DNA from: Solen grandis
Taxonomy: Eukaryota > Mollusca > Bivalvia > Adapedonta > Solenidae
Length of the DNA: 64,000 nucleotides
Direction: 5' to 3'
Assembly: GCA_021229015.1 (NCBI GenBank)
Contig: CM037792.1
Location: 4,287,136 to 4,351,135 of the forward strand
Shown one piece after another: positions 34,606 through 46,195 of this stretch (positions are counted from its first letter, which is position 1; each line of letters begins with the position of its first letter). The translations under genes were made by a program, and so were the position numbers. The notes below the pieces were generated by a model. The model was not told the origin of the DNA. It saw only the letters and a list, made by a program, of their open reading frames with translations, and made no database searches.

Positions 34606-35764
34606 TGTCCGAGATGGGCGGAAGGTTGAACCGATGTAACTTTTTCAATCACTTCCGAGCACTTAAAACCACCACAGGAACATATAAAAACGTTGTCATG
34701 TATGTGGGGTAAAGGGAGTTTGAATGGGGGAAGTACACTTGAAATTAGGTGTAACGTTTCCAAGCCCCAACGTTAACTAAAGACGATTTCTAATTCCCCT
34801 CCCCAGTAACATTATGTTTACACACACACACATACACACACACTCTTTTATGAATCTCGTCGCAGAATTTTGTGTGTTTATGTTTATACTTAAAGGAGTT
34901 GTATGTATAATGGATTTTTTCGACTCATAGAATGAAATACGGAATCACATAAGGGCCATAGGGAGTAGCGCGCCTCCTTCAATGGACTAAAAAAGAGGTA
35001 GAAATATGTTAATATAACAGCAGTAACTTATGAATATTGGTAGAATTTGTCGTGAAACATCACATCTGGGGGAAAAAACAACATTTCTCACGCTCTGTTG
35101 ATGTTAATCCCCAAAGTAGGATAAGTGGTCTGATCAGTCTGTTGAAGAATCTCCAGGGTATTCTCGTAAATGATGATTAGAACCAGACAGTTTAACTTTC
35201 ATCAAAATATAGAAATCAGTTAGTTAAGCATTCAATAAGAAGCATATTGCTGTAATCAGACAAGCAGTTTTGTTTTTATTAACTGAGATGTGGCATGAAC
35301 ATTAAAGGAGCACATGACTGTATATCACTGATGTTTTTCATTCCAAACCATTCAACCAAAACGTTTCTGTTTTTATTGAAATATGAAACATAAATTTATT
35401 TATGAATGATTATACAATGACCATTGTCTAATGAGATAATATATGACAAAAATATAATTCATGCGTGTGATCCTTTGTATACACAACGGCGATGGGGTTC
35501 GTGTGTTTGTAAGTTAATAGAAACATATCGACTAGATTGACCTGTGCGCTTTAATTGAAATCAATGGACACCAACCAGCAGTAACATGTCTAATATAGAT
35601 AATCCTTAACATATCAGTGATTCGAATTACTCGGACACAAAGCATAATCAGGTACAGCCGAATTGAACTGACGTATGCTATTACATTTGCGTCCAAATTT
35701 ACCTCGTACTTGCTTTTTGGACTCTCTGTTAACTGTATAACGTTATACATGTACCGAATACATG

Positions 35765-35960
35765 TAAATGAAGAATCTCGGGTGCACAGAGGTACCTAGA
35801 TATAACCGTCGACGTACCGCAAGCCGGGAGGCTTCCTCACATGAAACAAACCAGAATGGGTATGAGACTGGGGCTCGAGCCAGCAGCTGTAGGGGCAAAG
35901 TGATACCAGCTGGGTGCTGGTTATTACTAATCTGAACGGAGGTCCCACTTAAACTGAGAT
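35765..35960 (-). repeat. SINE head/body fragment (family 4 type)
   Basis: The minus strand reads ACCCAGCTGGTATCACTTTG, GCTGGCTCGAGCCCCAGTCT, then CATGTGAGGAAGCCTCCCGG and GCTTGCGGTACGTCGACGG. The GTGAGGAAGC..GCTTGCGG..CGTCG block is typical of a common bivalve SINE, as I recall it. Confidence 0.5.
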
Positions 35961-36601
35961 CTGAATTAATGTTGCAGTTGTAACTGAATATCAAATGTAG
36001 ATTTAGCTGTAAATTTACAAAGGAAATTATGTTTAATATATGACAGGCTGGCGCTGCCGTTGAATGGAATAGTACGCCATTGCTTTTAAATAAATAAAAA
36101 AAAATGGTATACTATAATAACAGCAGACGACCGCCTTGCTAAAAAAGATTTTTGGTGCTAGTTAATACAACACAGTCAGTCATCGTTAGCATGAATTAAT
36201 TTCACGTCATATTATATACCGATATTTTTGTTTTTAATGCATGTAAGTTTTACATATTCTACTCTTCCTTTTAAGACACTGTCTTGCATTTCTGATATCG
36301 TACATTTAATATATTGTAAATCAGTGTATTTATGAATGTTCACAATGTAGAGAAAACGTTTATATGAGGCCTTTGAAAACATAATTCTCCCTCTTTTTCT
36401 CTCCCTCTTTCTTTGAATAGTTTACTTGTATGATTTTCTGCAGTAGATTTTTCGCATTCGTTTATATTTTTGTGGATTGTTGCGATATGAATAAAATGAT
36501 ATATGATAATTCACCGTGAAAATTATGAAAACATAATTTCACTCATTCCAACATCAAATAAAAACCTTTTTTGTTGTTGTTGTTGTTGTCTTGCGGAGAA
36601 T

Positions 36602-36925
36602 GTACGGAAGCACCGAGGGGACATTGTGTTTTTCGAATATTAACTGGCCACGAGATATAACAAAGAAAAAAAAAAAAAAAAAAAAAAAAAAACATTTCTC
36701 GCTGTATCGTGGCCACGAGATAATCAAACGATTTGATTGGCTCGCTAAGTCGTGGCCACGATGTAGCGAGAACTGTTTTTTTTTTTTTAAAAATTCTTAG
36801 TTACTAATTCGTGGCCAAGAGTTAGCGAGAACTGTTTTTCGTTTTTTTTTCTTAGTTACTACTACTATTTCGTGGCCACGAGATAATAATTAAGAAAAAC
36901 AGAATGTCCCCTCGGTACTTCCGTA
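36602..36925. mobile_element. MITE with repeated CGTGGCCACG palindromes
   Basis: Terminal inverted repeats TACGGAAGCACCGAGGGGAC at left and GTCCCCTCGGTACTTCCGTA at right. Inside, the palindrome CGTGGCCACG (or one-base variants) occurs five times, with AGCGAGAACTG TTTTT and A/T runs between. No ORF. Near 36661-36690 is an A-run of about 26. Confidence 0.85.
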
Positions 36926-37765
36926 GAGATGCAATTATTTATAATGAAACTCGATGATATAAAATTGTATCCTCGACAAATCCTCATGTTCCTCGACAAA
37001 CACGAACTATAGCCTTCATATCTAATATTACAAGACATATATCATATGATCATATAACAGCATTATTTAGTACCAGATCATTATATTGGCATATCATGAC
37101 GATATAAAGTAGAAATACCCGGAGATGTGAATTATGCATTAAACATTATCATTGTATCCAAAGTTTCTGACCTTTGAATGTATGATTCAGACAAATACTC
37201 ATATCGGCTAAAGGAAATATTTATATATCTGTTTGAATGTTTATATATACATGATCAGTTACACAAATATTGAAAAGGCGTCGATGACTTCTATTGAACG
37301 TCGATTGTGTGACATTCAGGTATTATTGTAAAAGTCCACTGCAAATAATCATTTCCTGAAAGCCTATGGCCACTGTCCGGTTTCACACAATAGTAAAAGG
37401 ACTTTAGTGTCACCCTTCCCCGGGTCAGACTCGAAGTAATTATGTAAGTCTAAATTTTCTCTTGTTTTCAAACTGTATGTTTTGTGTTCCATAGCTGTAC
37501 CTACGTTTTATAACATCTCAGATTCAGATTTTCAACAACTAAAAAATGTAATTTCTGTATCATATTTAAGATATTGATATTTATTTATATAAGAACAATT
37601 TGAAAGTAAAGTGCATGCTATTTTTTCCCTGTAAGTTTATTATATCCTCAAAGTTTTTAATTAAAGAACATTTAAATTTGAGATGCTTTACGGAATACAG
37701 GCGTAAGTTCCTACTTAGATATTTGGTCATCAAGCACAGCTTCTTATACCTATCATTTTTTTTAG

Positions 37766-37962
37766 TTAAGGCAATTCATCCATCATTAAATCATAATCAT
37801 GGTTCTTCAAATGCTTAAAAAGACTTCAGTAAAAATGCATGCATCCACTGACATGGAGTTATAGGCTGTTTTGCTCTAAGTTTATAAAAGCTTGTATTTG
37901 TTATTAATTTTCCATGATCGTTTGATAGACCGTGATCACAAATGATGGATATATTACCTTAA
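37766..37962 (+). mobile_element. TTAA-flanked MITE, family B, copy 1
   Basis: The element 37770-37958 lies between TTAA and TTAA. Ends are GGCAATTCATCCATCATT and AATGATGGATATATTACC, imperfect inverted repeats. It matches copies at 39880-40072 and 40717-41149. Confidence 0.85.
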
Positions 37963-38159
37963 TAAAAAGGAGAAACAAATTTAAATTTCGGTATTAGGTG
38001 TACGCGAACTTTGAAATAAAAGTAAATACAACTCAAACTGAGATTCAATACGGGAAAACTGACTGTAGACGTTGGTGGTACATTGGAACAGAGAATCTTT
38101 TTTTTCTTTATTTGCTCTTTCTGTTTATCGTGTGTGTATTTCTTGTCATTTCCTTGCAG

Positions 38160-39592
38160 GGAAGCGAAGCATCAAAGAAATCTATGTCTTCAACTGCTAA
38201 AATGATATTGTTGATGACGAAACTGAAAGAAACTTACAGCAAGGAAAACAAACTTCAGTCGGAATATTTACAAGAGTTGACTGGCGCTCGTTCCACATTG
38301 AGGGAGGAGTACAAGAAAATTATTCTAAATGAGGAAATTAAACGAGTGAAAATCGCGGAGGAGGATTCAAATAAAAACGAAATGGAAGAAACACAAGGGG
38401 AAAAAACAAAAGACAATAACAACGAGCTTGAAGGTAAAATAGCAGAAGAAGGTGTTGATGAAAATAATAAAGAAGGACAAACAAATGGCGATGAAGTTGC
38501 AAATGAAAATGATACAGAAAAGCAGCCAATGGAACAAACAGCTGACAGTGATAATGGCGAGGAGGGGAATGTATCAAGAGTCACTGGCAATGATTCTGAT
38601 TATCATGAGGACACTGAATCTCAGGATTCTGATAGCAAAAATAAACTAAATGGTAGAAAATATGAACATCGAAAGGACCAACCTGTTATGGCTAATAAAA
38701 ATATTGTCAAAAGAATTGATAATGGCTGGAACCGAGATCACCCAGTCTACCAGCAACTGAAGACAGGTTTTAAGAGTAACTACACTGTACCTAGTACGGG
38801 AAAGGTTGGTTTAGCGCTAAAAGACCTAAAAAGAAGTCAGTTTATACTGGATGATATACCACAGGATAGTGTTTATGTGAAGGAAGCAAAACGAATATAT
38901 CCAAAAGGCTTTCCAAATGAACGTAAAATGAAATCAAATAATAAGAATGTCCAAAGAAAGAGAGAACTGCAGAGTGATGTCGCGGACAATGAAAATGACG
39001 CTAAAGAATATGAAAACATCAAAACATCTCAGGTACATGAATTGAAGCAACAAAAATACAACCATCGTGAACATGTTGTTAAAAGGAAATCAAACAAAAG
39101 CCGGAACCAAAGTGTTAGCCCTGAAAGGAAACCAAAAATGAAAGATCTGCCCAAAGTTAGGTCGAGATCGACTGATTCATTTGAAGAAAAACTAACCCAA
39201 GATAAAAACAATATTGACAGTTATCAACGATATATTGACAACAGCGTAGAGCTGCCGAAAATTACAACAGCCAGAAACACAGACAAAATAAGCAAAAAAT
39301 AAACAAAAGTGTTCAGAAAAATACAACAAACTTAACTCTCGAATACAAAAAGGAAAGTTCATTCGTGGAACGCAGGCGAATGTTTTCTTTACTAAAAGCC
39401 AGACATAAATCTGAGAATGTGAACAGCGGACACGAATCAGACGGGGAAGTATCAAACGACAGCAACAGTGGCCGAAACAGGGCACACATCTCGTCATCTT
39501 CAAGAAGGTCAGACGATAAACCCATTCAGGAGGCGATCGATATTGTTCAGTCGAGAAGAAAGTTTTACAATGGAGAGTATTCCTCACAAAAT
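38160..39592 (+). CDS. host gene, exon 3, with apparent one-base frameshift
   Basis: Acceptor TTTCCTTGCAG, donor AAT|GTAAGC at 39592/39593. The first part (380 codons) ends at TAA 39300-39302 just after DKISKK. Directly beyond, frame +1 relative to it stays open without a stop to the donor and has the same composition (KSVQKNTTNLTLEYKKESSF, RRRMFSLLKARHKSENVN, IVQSRRKFYNGEYSSQN). The exon is 1433 nt, one short of a multiple of three, while every other junction is phase 0. One extra A in the run at 39294-39299 would fix both facts. The N-terminal 50 residues look helical (MILLMTKLKETYSKENKLQ); then comes an acidic region, then a lysine-rich segment with less degenerate stretches (DNGWNRDHPVYQQLKTGF, RSQFILDDIPQDSVYVKEAK). 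Function unknown. Confidence 0.7.
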
Positions 39593-39787
39593 GTAAGCGT
39601 TTTTTTTTCCCTTAACTGTTTAATAATTCATTAGCTCATTCAAAATGGCTTCTGTCAACATTATGAATATTATATATGCTGGCCTGAATAGTGTACACTG
39701 AATGGGAAAAATTTGCTCTAGTTGTATGGAATGAGACGGTATTTATTTGTAAATATAATAATATTTCTGATATATGTGTAACGGCTT

Positions 39788-39865
39788 GTCATTGAGGTGT
39801 CTCAGTCGTAAGAGCAATCGCCCTTTTAGCGAGAGGTCGCGGGTTCGAGTCTCGGTCTGACTTGC
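39788..39865 (+). repeat. tRNA-like sequence
   Basis: TGTCTCAGTCGTAAGAGCAA (A box) and CGCGGGTTCGAGTCTCGG (B box) at tRNA spacing with a short anticodon-like stem. The acceptor arms pair only partly (GTCA/TGAC), so this is a tRNA pseudogene or SINE head, not a dependable tRNA gene. Confidence 0.5.
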
Positions 39866-39879
39866 ATATTTCATGTGTA

Positions 39880-40072
39880 TTAAGGTAATCCATCCATCAT
39901 TAGTCCTTCAAATGCTTCAAATGACTTCAGTGCAATTGCAGGCATCCATTGACTGTCGTAGAGTTATATGCTCTTTGGTCTAAGTCTTTAAAGCTTACAT
40001 TTACTGTAAAATTTCCACGATCACTACATTGACGACCGAGATCACAAATTAATGATGTATGGATTACCTTAA
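39880..40072 (+). mobile_element. TTAA-flanked MITE, family B, copy 2
   Basis: Element 39884-40068 with ends GGTAATCCATCCATCATT and AATGATGTATGGATTACC, between TTAA copies. It lies about 15 bases after the tRNA-like sequence. Confidence 0.9.
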
Positions 40073-40716
40073 GATAAAAATACTTAAACAATGCGATTCC
40101 TTTTTAAAAGAAGGCCATCGTGAGGTTTGGCTGGTCACATGAGGTTAACTCAATAAATCTTTAATCTGGGCTCTGAGATTCACTCGTTAACAAAATAGTA
40201 CATTCTATATAATCATGTGCATATTTTCCCCTCAGTATACCAGTATACAGGACAGGGAGACGCACATAATTTCTGAATGCTTTGTACAGTGTGAGCTTTT
40301 TTATTTTCAAATTTACCGATCACCGCATGTCTCAGAATGCTGACAAGCCTGGGGTCAATCGATCCATCTATCTAAGAAACATAATAGTTAGATAGTTGTA
40401 TTCATATCTTTGGTTTCTTTTCAAAAAATTAAACAGGTTCAGAAAAGGAAAGGTGAGAGGCGTTTTTGTATCCCGGTGTAGATATAGTTCAATGCTCAAG
40501 TACTAACCATTACCCTTGGGAAATTTGGCGTGTCTAGAGGACATTAAATCAATCCTGAAACTAGCAAACCCATTTTTTCTTTTCTTTAGACTAACGAAAG
40601 ATACAGAGAAACATATTAACCTACACTTTTTCATAGAATTATTTTTCATTTATTTCTTATTTTGACAGGTAGTGCTGATGAGTTTGTCAAAATCAATAGA
40701 AGACTTTACAGCTTGT

Positions 40717-41149
40717 TTAAGGTAATCCATCATAAAATTGTGATCATGGTCCATCACGTGATCATGGAAATTTTATAGAACATGCAGGTCTCTATTGACT
40801 TAGAGCAAAACTCTATAACTCTTAGTCAACAGATGCTTGCAGCTGCTCTGAAGTCTTTTAACCCTTTCCCTCATATAGACTCATTTTGACGCACTCAATA
40901 GGTATCACATAAAGCCTGATCTGCAGAAAACCACAGTTAAAAATTATCAAATTTAATTATAAAGTCCTCATTTCCAGACCACTGAGGAGCAGTGAACATC
41001 ATAAAACCTGATCAACCTGCGAGTTACTCGCAGGCTGATCTGGCTTTGTGCTGTTCGCATAGGTCTTTTCATGGTTTCCTCTATGAGGGAAAGGGTTAAA
41101 GTATTTTAAAGTCCATGATTATAATTTAATTATGAATGGATTACCTTAA
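40717..41149 (+). mobile_element. TTAA-flanked MITE, family B, copy 3, split by a family A MITE
   Basis: Ends GGTAATCCATCATAAAAT and TTATGAATGGATTACC, flanked by TTAA at 40717-40720 and 41146-41149. The interior matches copies 1 and 2 until 40861, where a complete family A element is inserted. Confidence 0.9.
40858..41099 (+). mobile_element. TTAA-flanked MITE, family A, copy 2 (nested in family B)
   Basis: Element 40862-41095 (234 bp), ends CCCTTTCCCTCATA and TATGAGGGAAAGGG, TTAA on both sides. The central palindrome has arms around CCTGCGAGT/ACTCGCAGG. It inserted at a TTAA inside MITE B copy 3. Confidence 0.95.
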
Positions 41150-41559
41150 ACGCTATATACGGATGAGGTGTTTAGTTGCAAAAAAATAAGTGCATGTGCA
41201 CTCAGGATTTCGTTAATTTAAATGTACATATATTTTCTTTCCGAAATATATCAATTTTAGTTTGAATAATTGAGTTTTGTATGATGTGCATTTTCTTTTA
41301 TTTCGTAAGTATTGATATTTTATATTTAAAAAAAAGAAAAACGAGCACACCCTTTCTTTTACAGCTATACACACATCTTCTAACATATTTTTCATTTTAA
41401 TTTAACTGGATCGTGAACTATTTATTGATAATACAACATTAAAGACAGTTTCAAGATCTTGAACAAAAATGAAATACCATCGAAATGTATTTACCTAAAC
41501 GTTTCTTTTTCAAATTTACATCTTCTTTTATTTAAATTTAAAACGCTTTATTAATATCC

Positions 41560-41683
41560 CCCCCCCACACACACACACACACATACAACTGTATTTTGAC
41601 GTATGGCAAACACGGCACACCTAGATTAAACGGTTTCTTCCAAGAGCTTGACTTGACTTGACTTGACTTGACTTGACTAGAAG
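41560..41683 (+). repeat. short microsatellites (AC)n and (GACTT)n
   Basis: C-run then (AC)n at 41561-41583, and about six GACTT repeats at 41650-41679. Confidence 0.95.
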
Positions 41684-42854
41684 CTGTCTGATCAGGGTCT
41701 CTTGTGTTTGATAAAAAGTATTATAGGGAGATTTGTCATTTTTACTTTTGATATTCGAAAATATCATCCATTTGTAATTTCTTTTTTTATTATTATTCTT
41801 TTTTATATATATATTCGTTTTTTATAGCATTTACTTGCCGTGTCGATTAAGGTCCATCAGAAAATAAATTAGTAATTCGAAATATATGTATTGATATCCT
41901 CAGATATCAAAGCTGGCAATATTTTCCCGTCCCCAAATATCAAAAGTACCCTTTTAATAAAAAGAATACCAGATGTAAGTAATGTTATTTCCGAGTTTAC
42001 ACCAGGGAGAACAATACGTTCAATCTAATAATTGAGATCAAAAGCAAACTTTAAATATTCATTTACAAAAAAATTGTTCAAGTCCAATGAAGACATGATA
42101 GTTGATACAAGTACATATGCTAGATTATGTATGAATATGCTTGAATTTAGATTAAAAACATATACACATTTAATTTGTAAATAATACCAGCAGTGATATA
42201 TTTTAAACACAATATATTTCATTCATACGTTTGATCTTCGACAATCTCTTTCATTTTTTTTTCTTTCTTTTTTTTTTGTGTGTTTTTATTAATTTATTAT
42301 TTATTTCATTTTATATAACATCCATCTAGACTTGCGTTGTTGATTATTAAAATTAATTAATTATTCGATACATATTTATAGTTATGTTCAAGGACCAAAG
42401 CTGGTAACATTTCCCGAATAACAATATGTTTTTATTTTCATAATTTCAAATGAACTTGACGGTTGTGTTTTTTTTTTTCAATAAAAAGATAAGCTATTAA
42501 TATGCATATAAAAATTAATAAATATATGAGCTGTTAAATAACACTAGGGCATGATTTCTGTTTATCTTTTACTTAAATATGTACATTTTGAAACGTGTTT
42601 AATTCATTTCGCGTTGCTAAGAATTTGAAACTGTGCACGTTTGCTGATATGGTGTTCATTTATTCAAGATTATCAACTAAGATTCTACGGTCTGGTCTTA
42701 TCTTACTTCTTTAAGGTATTTCAGCTATTAAAGAACCATGTTTATTCATAGCTGAACGGGAATAAATATTAAAGAAAGTTTATACATTTAAAAAAGATAC
42801 TAACAATGCATATTTCGTCATACTTCTTTAGGTATTCAAAACATTGGCAATTAT

Positions 42855-43095
42855 TTAACCCTTTCCCTCATAGAGGAAACCATGAAAAGACCCATGCGAA
42901 CAGCATAAAACCAGATCAGCCTGCGAGTAACTCGCAGGTTGATCAGGTTTTATGCTGTTCGCTGCTCCTCAGTGGTCTGGAAATGAGGATTTTATAATTA
43001 AATTTGGTAAGGTTCAACTGTGGCTTTCGCAGATCAGGCTTTATGTGGTACCTATTGAGTGCGTCAAAATGAGTCTATATGAGGGAAAGGGTTAA
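42855..43095 (-). mobile_element. TTAA-flanked MITE, family A, copy 3
   Basis: Element 42859-43091 between TTAA copies, opposite in orientation to copies 2, 4 and 5. Same ends and central palindrome. Confidence 0.95.
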
Positions 43096-43395
43096 AAAGA
43101 AATATTTTCCGTTATCAGAAATATATTTGACATGCAAATACACGTATTCCCCTTCATTAGCAATACCTTCGAAATAAAGGAAAATCAATGTCATAATGAT
43201 TATGCGGTACTCAGTTAATTTGATAACAAACACAATTCGAAAAGAAATAGTGCATTGATTCGGGAGTTCGCACTTTTTTTTCTTCTTTTTTTTTGCAACT
43301 AAGTACACATAGACTGCTTAAAGTCCTGAGACACCTGTTACTGTCACAGGCACTCGAAGTTGTATGGGGGCGAATCATATCGTATATAATTGTAT

Positions 43396-43687
43396 AGGAT
43401 CTGACATGAATTGTTATTTCATAAATCATTTTACTATACGAATTCATGTAAATGTTTTTAAGCAAGCCTCTGGCGAGCTTAATAACATGTTCATGAACAA
43501 GTTTAGTAAAATTTGATATGAAATGACAATTCGTGTCGGATTCTTTTTATCACATGACGTATAATGACATTAAATTGCGAATATAACAAACAAACAAAAA
43601 ATGAATGAGCGGACTGTGAACGAATTACTATTTGTAATCTAACACCAAGAAAAGAGTTTCAAATAATAACTGAAATTAACGATTTAA
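43396..43687 (+). repeat. dispersed repeat D, copy 2
   Basis: Matches 16825-17110 throughout. Inverted arms TCTGACATGAATTGTTATTT and AAATGACAATTCGTGTCGGA are clearer here. Confidence 0.75.
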
Positions 43688-43944
43688 CGCGTGTATTTCT
43701 CATACACTTTCAACATAATATGAATAATGCATCTTTTCTTTTTTATCAAAGTTAGTTGCATCAAGCACATTTAATCCAACTGTTCGAGTTCAACACATTA
43801 TGCATATATTTAATACACGCGTGTGACGCGGAGTGATGTAATTCGGCCTAAAAGTGTTAAATATAAGAAATATGTGATGGTTATACGAAAATGGAAACAG
43901 CTGTTTAAGCATAATGTCATATGACAAAACAGTAATATGAAATA

Positions 43945-45152
43945 AGAGGGCCATAGTGGTCATAGATGAGGCATAATTAAAAAAAAGGTCACTTTTCCCC
44001 TAACTCGACCGACCCTATTTTCTTTTTTTTTCTTTTTTTTTCTTTTTTTTTTGTACCGAGCCTAACCTTTTTTTCGAAGCACTCGGGCAATTACGGTTTC
44101 AATACACTGATTTTTTCGACACTTCCTCTATAAAAATAAGATAAAAAAGGAAAAAACTGTTAAAAAAAAAAAAATCAGCCGACCTACCGACCCTATTTTT
44201 TTGGAAATGTTAGTGTAAACAAACAACTTTTTTTTTTCGCCTTTCCAGTATGAGCCTTATTAAAACAATCCGAGTCATTTGCCTGGTTACCTTCCGTAGC
44301 AACCAGATTCTTTAGGCCTCATTTTTATGAGTTCGGTTATGGTAGAAGGCCATTAGGTTTTGATTGGTGCAAAACAAGGTTCAATTTCTAACAATGGTTT
44401 CAAAAGAGAAGAATTTTGAATTTATCTATATAGAATACATAAAGAAACTTACTGCCTTGTTTTCAAGGGACCACGTGTGAAAAAATGAAATCAAACTCTG
44501 ATCATTGGTTTCGCTAAAGAATTTTGAAATGTTCTATAAAATGTATATAAGGAAACTAACCGTGCCCCATAGGGGCCTCATTTTTTAAAAGGTCATTTTT
44601 ATTTAAGGTATATTCCCTGTAATGGTTCAACTGCGTCTTGGACCTCTTAACCTCTATCAAAATAACCAAGGTACCCAAATGAAATATTTGGAAATCTTGG
44701 TTATCTCCGTGAAAGGTCATGAGGCCATTTAAAAAAAAAATGGTAAAGGGCCATTAAATAATGACTTGTGTCAAATGGAATTAAATTCAGACCATTGTTC
44801 ATAAAGGAAGAATATTGAAATTCGCTACATAGAGCATAAGGAACGCCGAACCCTGGGGGCCTCATTTTTTCAAGGGCCAAATTGTAATTCAACTCTTATC
44901 GTTGGTTTCGCAGATGATTTTTTTTTCTGTTTATAGTATATGAGGAAACTAGCCGCTCACTGCGTTAAAACAATTATGAAAGAGGGTGTGGCATGTGCAA
45001 TTAAAGTCTGATAATTTGTTTTGGAAAAGATGATTTATCAAGTTTTAAAATTAAAATTATATTGGATGCCATGGTAACCAGTGCTCTGCATGGATCAAGT
45101 TTATTTGAGTAACTTTTGAAAAGGGCATGCATGCTCTGGTGAGCTAAAAGGG
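43945..45152 (+). mobile_element. decayed Helentron-like element
   Basis: A 5' end-like AAGAGGGCCATAGTGGTCAT at 43945 and a 3' end-like CTCTGGTGAGCTAAAA at 45134-45149, with internal repeats of a degraded core (GGGCCTCATTTTTT at about 44573 and 44863; GCCATGGTAACCAGTGCTCT at about 45068, like the 320-bp core of the 1371 element). 44605-44715 matches 52305-52430. Confidence 0.55.
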
Positions 45153-45290
45153 AAGAGGGGACACCGATTTGAAACCAAATGTGTGAAATCGTGTGTATAT
45201 CCATTATGGCATTTAAAATGGATCAAGTTGTATTTAAAATAAGTGAAACAAAAATGAATGAGTCAGAATTTCTCTTATGATGATAATATC

Positions 45291-45794
45291 GTGTTTTAAT
45301 GTTCCAATCGAGCTTGACATCTTCCGGTGCAGACTATATCCTGTTTCATTCACTGTGAAAAAAGGTAAGTTTTCATTGGTCGATTAAAATGTAAACAAAA
45401 TACTAGCGTTTCCCGGGAAACTTTCATTATTGATATTGATGAAAATATGAGCAACACAATGGACGGTTGCCACAACAGTTTTAAGGAATGGAATTATTTA
45501 TCTCGACACTGAATATAAATATCATTTTCCATTAATAATAATGTGTCTAGGTTTATTTAAACACATTCATTAGTCAAATACTATAACATAGCAATTCACA
45601 AACATATACAGAATAGGATTAAATCAAAAGCTAAAAGCTTATTGAGATTTTCTCCTCATTGAGGTTTGAATTTTCCGCTGCAATAACTAAATTCTTTTTA
45701 GATATATTGACCAATGAAAACTTTTATTCACTACAAATGAAACCGGAACAAACATGTCATGGCAGTTGTGAAATTTTTTGGAACATTAAAACAC
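45291..45794. mobile_element. 500-bp MITE with long inverted ends
   Basis: Left end GTGTTTTAATGTTCCAA and right end TTGGAACATTAAAACAC are perfect inverted repeats. Further in, TTTCATTCACTGTG..GTTTTCATTGGTC faces GACCAATGAAAAC..TTCACTACAAATGAAA. The interior shares ATACAGAATAGGATTAAATC with 4085-4140. No ORF. Confidence 0.85.
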
Positions 45795-46000
45795 ATTGCC
45801 ATCCTATATAGTAAAAGCAACACGGGAACCGACTTGATTCTTTGTTATTTATTCATTTCAAAATAATTAATGAGGTCTGAACGATATTTACACGAAAATG
45901 CGATATTCTAAAATTAGCCGAACTTTTATTATATACGTAATTCGAGCCCCTGTGGCTTCTGACTTAAAACGGCTCTACAAGTACATGATGTCAAACAGCA

Positions 46001-46195
46001 AGGCACTTTGTCCAGTGGTAACGTACATGTCTACGGAATAAGGTTGTGGGTTCGACTCCCTTTGGGCAATGCATTTTCATGCCTTTGCCAAAGGCCAAGT
46101 AATGGTTCCACCCAGAAACTTACCATAAGCTTACCAGGATTTTTGGGAAGAAAATGCTGTCGCACAACGAAAGCTTGGTATTGCCATATGCGATA
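46001..46195 (+). repeat. tRNA-derived SINE, family 1-like head
   Basis: TTTGTCCAGTGGTAACGTAC (box A) and GTTGTGGGTTCGACTCCC (box B), then CATTTTCATGCCTTTGCC and a body to about 46195. The head and the TTTTCATG(A/C)C junction match family 1; the rest is different. Confidence 0.7.

Larger units (their letters stand above)
31294..38159 (+). other. intron 2 of the host gene
   Basis: Donor GTAAAT and acceptor TTTCCTTGCAG. It carries a foldback at 33034-33151, SINE fragments, the palindromic MITE at 36602-36925 and MITE B copy 1. The rest (31300-33030, 33160-34500, 34800-35760, 35970-36590, 36930-37760) is AT-rich DNA in which I see no exon. Confidence 0.6.

Noticed and set aside
38255..39587. 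Several minus-strand frames opposite exon 3
   Set aside because: Antisense shadows of an A-rich coding exon; serine/phenylalanine-rich and without independent support.
18060..46075. Calling tRNA genes at 18060, 19340, 22190, 23800, 39788 and 46001
   Set aside because: A and B boxes are present, but arms do not pair fully and most are followed by SINE bodies or tails.
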